Shown here: one piece after another, positions 46,265-56,000 of the stretch
Layout: each line of letters starts with the position of its first letter
Numbering within the stretch: position 1 is the stretch's first letter
DNA from: Agelas oroides
Lineage: Eukaryota; Porifera; Demospongiae; Agelasida; Agelasidae
Assembly: GCA_949130485.1 (NCBI GenBank)
Contig: OX422192.1
Coordinates: 7,293,085-7,357,084 of the forward strand
Direction: 5' to 3'
DNA length: 64,000 nucleotides
Notes under the pieces: model-generated
What the model saw: only the letters and a program-made list of their open reading frames with translations
What the model was told of the DNA's origin: nothing
Databases searched by the model: none
Position numbers and translations under genes: made by a program

Positions 46265-46885
46265 GTATAATCATGTAACACATGGATATGTGGGAGTCGG
46301 AACATGAGTAAATTCATGCATTTGAAACTATGATTTCTCAACTGCTGCTATTATAACTATTCAATGCACTATGCAACCCAGTTAATCCTAAGACATGCAG
46401 CCTTGATCTTTAGGTATACCTTCATAACTTTAGGAAACACAACTGACTCCATCACCCAGTCGACCGTATATGCATGTATTGCATCACCCATGTATATTTA
46501 TGGCATGAATACTATTTCATCAGTATGTAACTAATGGTCAAAACAATACGTAGGTGTGGAAATTGGAATGCTTTGAAGCTTTGTAATAGTGCATGCTCAC
46601 TTAAAGTGGCTACTATTGGCCATTTGGCAAGCAAACTTTATGCATATACCTGTATGTAATGACTCTAAACATGCTAATAGCGCTTACAGTATTTTCGACT
46701 GTCAGATATGCAGTGACATATTACAGATGGTTTAGCACTACTCAATTAACTTGATCTTTGCAACATTGAACACAAGGCATGCTGCAAGGGGGGTAAAACA
46801 TCCCTTGCTCTTTACAGCCTATTGCACAAAATTGTACAAATAAATTATTTGTTGCAGTAGCTATTCACAAGCCAACATGTTAAAT
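46265..46885. other. Intergenic, nothing recognised
   Basis: No open frame with a recognisable domain and no repeat pair is seen here. Confidence 0.4.
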
Positions 46886-46889
46886 CATG

Positions 46890-47409
46890 ATCACAGCTAG
46901 ATATTGGTATTTAAATCAGCCTATTGTAAAAACTACCAGACACAAAAACTTCTATTTCAGTAGGCTTCCTCTCCTGTGGAACTCCCTCCCATCTATAGAC
47001 TTGGATTCCAGCTATGACACAATAAAGCGCAAGCTCAAAGACATCTTCTGGCTCTCCTTTGTTCATAACTTCGACAGCGAAATTACATGCACATACCATT
47101 TCTGCTGCCCATGCAGCAAATGTTCTCTTGTTCCAAAGTCGAACTTTCAAATTGAGTAACAAGCATGTGCAAGTTCTTCAGCCACCACAGAAAAACGTGA
47201 CTAACTTCAACTTTGATTTTAATTTATAAATAATTTGTAAACTATAATTATTGTTTGTCATCACTAGCTTGTTTGTGTTTTTTGTCCAGGCTGCTATTCT
47301 TTATCCATAGTAGTCCTTCAGCACGGTACAATCTCTAACTTTCATCTTCATTCAGCACCAACTTCTGTTCTTCATTCACCCTGTCCAAATCTTCACTGTG
47401 CTGTAAAGC

Positions 47410-47471
<62 letters not shown>
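46890..47471 (+). mobile_element. 5'-truncated LINE with long (AAT)n tail
   Basis: The frame 46887-47159 carries HKNFYFSRLPLLWNSLPSID and ends in the cluster C-x3-H-x2-C-x-C-x2-C. This is the same C-terminal signature as the copy at 8507-9206. The 3' end reads GCTGTAAAGC followed by about 20 AAT units (47411-47471). Same family, older or longer-tailed copy. Confidence 0.8.
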
Positions 47472-47473
<2 letters not shown>

Positions 47474-48350
47474 TTATAGATAAAGTGTCATATATGCACT
47501 CAATCCCACTTGGGCCTTCATTTCAATTTCTATTACTTGAGAATGAGCTAACATTACTATATAGCTATACACAGCGTGGTGAAATGCAATAAAAGTAATC
47601 AATGAGGCCTAAGCTCAAGGTGCATGCATGGTTATACTCATCCTTACAGCATCACACATGCAACTAGCTAGTGGACAACTTTTTTAAAATTAATTAAATT
47701 AAAATTTATGCATAAAAGTAAAGGATGCATGAAATAGCGTACAGCTAATGCTAGCGTACATTAAAGTAGTTTAGACACAATCGTACAGTTGTAGGGAGTG
47801 GACCGTCTAAAGAATCAGGTAAATTGTTCCTGCACAAATAAATTGTATGGAAATACATACATTGATTTGTATGAGCAATTGGACAAACAAAGGAGAAATC
47901 ATGTACGTGTCTGATTGAAAAGGTGCATGGTATTCTGCATGTGAATAAAATTAGCAATAGGAACAATGGACAATTGATGCACATAGTTGAAGAAAGTACA
48001 CAATTTTAGTAGTTTTCTACGTGCAGCCAAAGTAGGAATGCTTAATTCGTTACTAACCCTCATCGGATCATAGTTGTTCTCAGACAGGGGAGAGCCTGGA
48101 AATGAGGCTACAAATAATTCGATTGACTGTTCAGTTTTCAACCATTCATGCAGTTCAACTTTGCACAGTTACCTCTAGTTTTAATTTGCAGCAATTTGCC
48201 CATGTCAAATTGAAACTCGCCTGGTTGACCAAGTCGACAAATTAATATTCATTGTTGTTGCTGCCGCCAAAGGACTTTCCCCGGGACTTACCCTACAGCC
48301 TTCACGTCACGAATGAATATGCGAATAACTATTCCGCCCCAGGCAGGTAA
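47472..48350. other. Intergenic with one isolated TAGCC-family end
   Basis: At 48085-48112 GGGGAGAGCCTGGAAATGAG then GCTA matches the inner and outer part of the TAGCC inverted-repeat family, without a partner nearby. Otherwise nothing is recognised. Confidence 0.35.
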
Positions 48351-49253
48351 CACACCACATAGATAATACATACGGTAGGTGGATGTGAAACGGCATGCGT
48401 TTACGGATAGTTTACGGAGATTTAATGAGACAGTCACTGCAGCGCCAGACCGTGGCAGAGCGGCCAAAATTGTCGTGTACGCGCGACACTCTTTCAGTCT
48501 TGGGACACGCGAGCGCTGTGATAGCGGTCTACATTCTATTTCAGAGGATCACTAAGTACATACTCTACAGATTCATGATTACAGGAAGTCTACATTTCGC
48601 TTGTAACTCAATGTATTCACCCTCGCATCCGTTGAAGTACTGTACTACAATCTTTGTGTGAGATTATCTGTGGAGATGTTTTGCTTCGAACCAGATGTTG
48701 GCTTGATACAAATGTAATGTAGGTCCGTCTACTGGGAGAAAGTACTGATAATGCTGTGACACCTTTTGTTTTCCCAAGAATCAGGCAAGATCGAAATTTC
48801 AGGATACTTACTTTGTGTCAGATTATCTCCGGACGTAGCTGTCTATAGACCAAGTGACTGTTACAACTGTGTACTGTACTAGAACGTACACTGGGAGAAA
48901 GTATAAGTGTTCCATTGAAAGTGTCGTGTACAAGTTAAAAAACAGGGTGAAAACTCGCATGATTCGCGTATGATATTACCGTGTCGCGTCTACATAGTAG
49001 CTGCATTCTCCACACGGAGCAGCATGAGCGCGAATCAGCATGAAATTAAACTTCCTGTAACCTTCTAGCTGTAGAGTATGTACCTTGTCCATTCTATTCT
49101 CTGTTCCAGCTGCTGCCACACCGCTCAACTGAGGTAAAATGACACGGAAATCCGTTTACCCTCCGTTTTACTACCGCTGATTGTATCACACATTCTCATA
49201 GTGGGCGGAAACGTTTCACATCCACGGAAGTGTATAGTATCTATGATCACACC
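48351..49253. mobile_element. Foldback element with ~250-bp imperfect arms
   Basis: The left arm (from CACACCACATAGATA, 48351) and right arm (ending TATCTATGATCACACC, 49253) are reverse complements with drift. Shared blocks include GTGGATGTGAAACG and GTACATACTCTACAG. Between them lies an internal direct repeat (TGGGAGAAAGTA at 48738 and 48891; CAGATTATCTCCGGACG-like at 48660 and 48818). No transposase is present. Confidence 0.7.
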
Positions 49254-49764
49254 GTTAATGGTGAGTTTGAGGGAGCGGCAGCTAACGCAGTATAATGTGA
49301 GTTTAATTATCGGAAAGGGACTATCTATGCTTTAAATCTGTTGTATGCTGTGGTTTATGCGGCATGTGTCACTGCTACAGCAGTTCATCTGTCAGTGACT
49401 CACTGAGCAAGGCCGTAGCCGCCGGTCAGATTAGTCCACTTTCGACCGCACCATTACTCATAGCCTGCTTAGCGTCGCCAAGCCATTGCTCGGAGGACGC
49501 CCACGCAAGGGCCTCACGCACACAGAGAGCGCGCGTTGGGAGGTGACATGTTGAAACTTGCGAGATGGATGCGAACAGTGCGAAAGAATCTCTGAGTTTT
49601 GATTTCCTCCCAACAACTTTCAAGCAAACGATCAGTTTCGCAGGCCTCATCTGCGACTGAGGGGTGTGGCTTGTGAGATTAGCGAACGATCGGAAAGCTG
49701 AAACCATTCGTACATGTGAAACTCTGTCGTCTGACCTCTGAGAAGCATTGTATTGGCCCATAAA

Positions 49765-49860
49765 TGGTCTCAGAAGCAATCTCATATAGCCTCTAATTTC
49801 CAAAAATTTTCTGGGGGGTTTGTCCCCAGACCCCCTAGCTGTTGCGTGCTTACGCACGCA
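49765..49860. mobile_element. Fragment of the CAGGGGCGGATC hAT-like family
   Basis: GTCTCAGAAGCAATCTCATA and TTTTCTGGGGGG...CCCCAGACCCCCTAG match the interior of 45726-46259 (around 46055-46140). Ends are missing. Confidence 0.55.
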
Positions 49861-50299
49861 CTATGAAAATGTAATGCCTTGTACATTACTAAGTAAGGAG
49901 TTGGGTGTAGATTGAAACCGTTGCATCATGTGACTTCAGTCTAACTGAGTTATAATGTCACTAGCAATTCAATACACTCTGGTTCAGTGGTGCATCTCAT
50001 TCTATGGTGCATGCTATGCTGCTGAACTTATCTATGTTTTTTTTTTAGTGGCGATATACTTGAATCGTGCAAGCCATGCCCTGTTGTGGTCAACCTCCAA
50101 CATTTAATGTGAGTAGATGCAATAAGGGTGCATGCATTGTGAGACTAGCATTCCTCAGGAGTAATTTTGCATGAGCCATCACATACAGTAACAAATGATT
50201 ATTGAGCAATTGCTGATAAATATTGATGCATCAGCCCAGGTCTTTATAGAACTAATGTCAATCTAAATACCTTATGACAGAATACAAAACCAAACAACA

Positions 50300-52530
50300 A
50301 CACAACGACAAGAAGTAAGCTAAGAATTGAATACAACTATTTTGGCATGTTTGAAGGACAACAGAGAGTTCTTGCTGGCTACATCAATGTGTAGGGTGTT
50401 CCAGGCCTCTATAGATGACGGGGGAAAAAAAATAGTCAGTTCTGGCATGTAGAGGGGATAGTTGTAGAGAGTTCTGGAGTCAGTTAGGATAGGGTGATGA
50501 CCGCCTAACAAGTGGGGAATCATGATATGCTACCTTCCCTGTGAAGATGTTGAAGAGTAAGCACAGTTTTAAAAGTTCCCTTCTAGATGACAGTCGTGGT
50601 AGATGCATGAGATTGATTGAGGAGCAGGTCATAGTCGGCTCTCCAATTCTTGAGACAGACTCTCAGAGCAAATTTCTGTGTATTTTCATGTGCCAGAATG
50701 TTCTTGGAAAGATGAGGGTCCCAGATAGCACAAGCATATTCCGTGTGCGGCCTGACAAGTGAAGTGTTCTAGTTTTAACAAAATTGAAGAGTCTGCAAAT
50801 CAGTAGAAGTTTCTCTACAGTAAGCCAATTTGTTTTCTGGTTTTCTTACAAATATTAAGGGACCAAGAGAGATTGGATGTTAAAGTGACTCCAAGGTGCT
50901 TAGGCCCCAATTTGTTGATTTTTTGTTTCTCATCAGGTACTTCCCCTGCACACAACGCAGGCGGGCGGGTATTACCATTATTCAGCCAACAAATGGCAAG
51001 ATGATCATCGCTCATTATCCGCCATTGTAGAAGGGTTCTTTTGGATGCTGTGCATGAGACAGTTAATGTTACGTTCATCGCTATGCTCATGACGCCTATT
51101 GCTCGTTTGTTTAACATCGCTGATATGTGCAAATAAAAATAATGGTGATAAATTCTATCGCAGAAAATCCATGCGGGCGGTCGATGAGAAACTAATACTC
51201 AACAAATTGGGGCCTTATGGTGATTAGTTCTGGTAAGGGAGCAAAACACATAAATCTGTTGTGGGCATTGTCGGCAGATGTTTCCTAGAAAAAACAATGT
51301 AGCAGCATTTGGTGAGGTTCAGTACCAGATGATTGTCAGCCACCCAATTACAAATGGTTATGATGTCATCTTGTAGCAAAGTGTAATCTCTGGGGTTCCT
51401 GATTATCTTCCATAGGGTGATATCATCAGCATACAAGTAAGTAACTGCCAATCCATCTTAGGATAAGAGGATTGGCCTATAGATCTACAAGCTTCTGCAG
51501 GAGTGGCAGGTGAGGGACCTTATCAAAGGCTTTACATACATCTAACAATACGGAGCGACCTCATCACCAGAGTCAAGGGCTGCTTGACAGTTGTGGGTGA
51601 AGGAGAGTAAGGCAGTAGTAGTAGTAGTAGTAGAAGGTTATGAATACGATTTTCTAATAGTTTGCTTAACACTGAGAGAATTGATATTGGTCTGTAATTG
51701 GCTGGGTCTTTGGAGCAGCCAGACTTGGGAATGGGGACAACTCTTGTAAATTTCCAGTCAGTTGGTAACATGCCTGTAATTATTAATTTGTTGAAGAGGT
51801 CAGAGAGACTTTTTGATATACTAGAGGTCATTGCTTTTAGCATTCTCGTGGAGATACCATCAGCACCAGTGGCTTTCGTTGAGTTCAGGGAATGGATGAG
51901 GTCAAAGACTTGGTCATCTCTACACAGAAATTCCTCAGGAAAGTTGGATGAGTCAAGAGTTCCGATATCACATGTATCCCTGGAAGTTAAACTGGGCACA
52001 GAGTGGTTGAAATTACGGAAAAATTGGTTATTGAGTATATCAGCTTTCGGTACATCACTCATGACTAGAGCCGAGTTAGGGACTAGTAGGGCTGGAATAA
52101 AGGATTCCTTTTCTGGTGAGCAACTTAAACAATTTCCAAGATGTTTTCGTATCAACCGTTTGAAGTTGCTTAAAGAACCGGAGTTTTGCCTTTCTTAACC
52201 TCAGAGACAATCTGGTTTCTGATGAGCTTGTACTGGAGTAGTTTAAAAGAACTGCCTGAGCGTTTGTAGGCCTTAAATAGGGAGTTTCTTCGCTTGATAG
52301 CTCGACAGATAGTGGGATTGATCCAAGGAAGGTTCCTTCTGCTGGAAAGGACCTTTTTAGGAATACATTTGCTAATAATATTCAGGTAAGTGGATTGCCA
52401 GGTCTGCCAACATTGGTCCACATCAGGTTCATCCATTAGTTGGTCCCAATCAACATTGTCGACTATTTCACAAGCTTTCTCAAAATCACGATGGGAGTAG
52501 CACCATAAGTAGGAAGTTTGTAGGTTAGCA
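50300..52530 (-). mobile_element. Degenerate LINE (linker, reverse transcriptase, C-terminus)
   Basis: From the high end the minus strand reads a post-endonuclease linker (SSRRNLPWINPTICRAIKRR, 52436-52170). Next comes the RT N-terminus (KATGADGISTRMLKAM, PIPKSGCSKDPANYRPISIL, to 51532), then YLYADDITLW at 51440-51410, HLGVTLTSNLSW near 50870 and EYACAIWDPHL near 50740, and a final AWNTLHIDVASKNSLLSFKH (50410). The endonuclease is absent (5' truncation), the thumb/palm middle is partly deleted around a GTA microsatellite (51616-51635), and frames shift repeatedly. It is related to, but distinct from, the LINE at 43-45 kb. Confidence 0.85.
50903..51214. mobile_element. 312-bp inverted-repeat insertion nested in the LINE
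   Basis: GGCCCCAATTTGTTGA at 50903 and TCAACAAATTGGGGCC ending at 51214 are exact mirror ends, with GTTTCTCATC/GATGAGAAAC further in. It lies where the LINE protein is interrupted between its VFSRKHLP block and HLGVTLT block, so it inserted after the LINE. Confidence 0.7.
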
Positions 52531-53039
52531 AGATTCCCAGATGGTCTGTGGTGGAGAGCGCAGATATAGTGTTACTATTGTCAATGTGAACTTACACCTG
52601 GATGATATCTCCACACCTGCACATTGCACAAACACCAGTCAATTTGTCAGTGTTTGGAGATTCTGCTCATGCATACTAATGAAGTTGTTGTTTGGAAGCT
52701 TGTTTTGTCATACTAGCAAATTTTTTGCCCTAATTTCATCTCTAACTTAGACATGAAACAGTGTCCTTTTATCATTTCGCTAGCACCTTGTATGGTTAAG
52801 CCTGCACAACAATTTGATACATTTCCTTTCCCAGTTGTAGCAGTTAGGCTTGGCATATGTGTGTCTAAATATACGTGGTGTCCAAGGATCTGTAACTTAA
52901 CCATTATAATTGTTTACTCCAATTAGCCACACTTAGTAAACCGAGTACCCAAGTTTAAAACTTACTGAATGGATGTGGTGTGGGCACAGATACTTATGTG
53001 CTTTAAATTATGTTTTCCTTCGATACAACAGGATTCATA

Positions 53040-56000
53040 ATGGCAGAGCAAAAGAAAAAGAAAAAGGAGGTAGTGTACATAAATAAGAAAGGAGACATTC
53101 TTAGAGACCTACCTGCTGCAGTAGAAATTGTGAGAAAAGATGTGGAGGAGGTCTTAGAGAAGACTGGGATAGTTGAGTATCTAAGTAAAACAAAGGAGGA
53201 GAAGGATCGCTTACGGAAAGAAATGGAACAGGAAAGTGAGAAGAGCAAAGAAAAGGAAGAGATCAGTGATGGTGCTCATGGTAATGACAAACCTGGTTGC
53301 ACGCAAACAAAAGATGACGAGGATGTTGAAGACAGCAACGGCGAACAATGTGACACAAAGAATGAGACATGGACGAAAATTATGAGGGAGACTGGAGTAG
53401 AGGAATACTTGGACAAAAGAAAGAAGGCTACTAGCAGCACCACAAGTCAAAGTACAAAGAATGCCTCCAGTCACGGTGCTCAGCACAGTAGTGATAGTAG
53501 CATGTGGGACAACGCTTTCACTATTTGCACAGCTGAACATCTAGTGAGAGCTAGACGCAAAACCAAAGATAGCAAAGGTGGGAACAATGAAGGTGGAGGT
53601 GGAGATGATGATGAAGGTGGAGATGATGGTGGAGATGATGAAGGTGGAGGTGGAAATAGTGAAGGTGGAGGTGGAGATGATGAAAGTGGAGATGATGGTA
53701 GAGATGATGAAGGTGGAGGTGGAGATGATGAAGGTGGAGATGATGGTGGAGATGATGAAGGTGGAGGTGGAGATGATGATGATGGTGGAGATGATGAAGG
53801 TGAAGGTGGAGATGATGAAGGTGGAGATGATGGTGGAGATGGAGATGATGATGATGGTGGAGATGGAGATGATGATGATGGTGGAGGTGGAGATGATGAA
53901 GGTGGAGGTGGAGATGATGATGGACAAAGAGCCGGTAAATGGGATATCAAAATCAAAAGATGTCAAGCCAAATATCGAAAGGTGAAGAAAGCTTGGAAAG
54001 AAAAAGATATACCAAAAAAGGAGTGTCTCCTGACTGCAACTGCCTTTGAAAGCAGTGTCCTAACTGCAAACTTAGTTGGTCGGTCTCATACTCGCAAGCC
54101 AAAAGTAGTAACATCTGCTCATGGTGCTAAGGCATCTTTTGCGACAGCTGATGTTAATTTGGTAAAAGATCAAACAAAAACAGGAGTAGAACTAGCTGTG
54201 ACAGGTTTGCAGGCTGATGCAGTTAAGGTCAGCGCTAAAGGAGTACAGGGTGGAATGGAAGCTGGTTTGAGTGCAAATGTTACCTGTGCTCAGGTACAGG
54301 CACTGAAATGTGAAATGACTGGAGCAAGTAAACAAGTGAAGGTCACAGCCAGTGGAACAGTCACAGGAGCTGATGTAAAAACAGGCAACACTAAATTTTC
54401 AGGGATCCAGACATCAACAACAGGCAACGCTTCAGCTGATGCTAAAGGAGCGGATGTTACAGCTGGCTGTGGAAATGTTTCTGGAGTCGAGGCCCATGCT
54501 AATGCAGCTGCAACAGCAACAGCGAAAGCAGCAGATGTCAAGGCAGGCACAGCAACTGTGACAGGAATTGAGACAAAAGCTGAAGCTGCAGCGAAAGCTC
54601 AGGCAGTTGGAAGTGAAGTTACTGCTGCAAGTGCAAGAGTAACAGGAATTGAAGCAAAAGAGGAAGCAACAGCAGTAGCTCAGGCAGTTGGATGTCGTGT
54701 TACTGCAGCCAATGCAAATGTTATGGGACTTCAGCAGGGAAGTAAAATAGGTGTGAAAGCTGAAGCTAAAGCTGCTGAGGTTCAAGCTGCAACTGCTAAC
54801 ATACGTGGAGTAGATAGCTCTGTTAAAGCAACTGCCTCAGCCAGTGCCACTGCAGGAAAAGTACGTGTTGCTAATGTAAATGCAGCTGGTTATGGTGGAA
54901 GTCACTTTCATGCTGGAGTAGAGGCCAGTGCTGGTGTCGATGCCTTGAATGTCAATGTGGGGACACATGGTGGTTCTAATGTTGGTGTGTCAACACAACT
55001 ACAAGTTGGAAATGTCGGTTTGTCTGTGGGTCCGCCAAGTTTTACTTTTAGTCCAGCATTTAACATAGGATTTGGTGGTGGAAGTGGTGCTGGCGGTAAT
55101 GTTGGCGCAAAAGGTAAAGGAAAAACAGGTGCCAGGGACAATCGAACTGCGGACAATGGTAGCAAGTGCACAGATGGAAACTATACCAGTGGAGACAATG
55201 AAAGTGGAAGACAGAGAGGAAGAAAAGGAGGAGGGGGAGATGGAGGGGGAGGAGAAGAAGGGAGAAAGGGAGGAGGAGAAGAAGAAGGAGGAGGAGGAGA
55301 AGGAGGAGGTGGAGGTGGAGGTGGAGGAGGAGGAGGAGGAGGAGGAGGAGGAGGAGGAGGAGGAGGAGGAGGAGGAGGAGGAGGAGGAGGAGGAGGAGGA
55401 GGAGGAGGAGGAGGAGGAGGAGGAGGAAAAGGTGAGGGAGGAGGAAAACGTGAGAGAGGGGGAGAAAGTGGGGAAGGAGGAGGAGGAGGAGGAAAAGGTG
55501 AGGGAGGAGGAGAAGGTGGGGAAGGAGGAGGAGGAGGAAAAGGTGAGGGAGGAGGAGGAAAAGGTGAGGGAGGAGGAGAAGGTGGGGAAGGAGGAGGAGG
55601 AGGAGGAGGAGGAAAAGGTGAGGGAGGAGGAGAAGGTGGAGGAGGAGATGGAGGAAGTGAAGATGTAGGACAAAGAGATGAAGGAAAAACAGAAAATGGA
55701 GAAGAGGGGGAAGAAGTAAGAGGAAGAGGAAACGGAGGAAGAGAAGGTATGGGATGTGAAACCACAAGGGGAGGTAAACCTTTCAAACATGAGAGTGATG
55801 AGAAAGAAGGTGGAGGAAGGGGCAAAATGCTAGAGATAGGAGTTGGAATAGGAGGAGGAGCAAGAGGACTGTTAAAGCCAGGTATTGGAATAACAGAAGG
55901 AAATGGGAAAATGTTCAGGTTCGAGTTGGGGTTTGGAGGAACAACAGGAGTGAGAAGAGGGCTGGGACAAATTGGAGGAGGAGGACAAGCAATAGATGGA

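Noticed and set aside
53480..53985. Plus- and minus-strand frames of Met/Glu/Val or Ile/Ser/Thr repeats over the Gly/Asp tract
   Set aside because: They are shadows of the trinucleotide-like repeat in the main coding frame.
55060..55825. Long antisense open frames of poly-Ser, poly-Leu or poly-Pro
   Set aside because: They are the reverse frames of the GGA repeat. A triplet repeat is open in all frames, and only the plus frame continues into non-repeat coding sequence on both sides.
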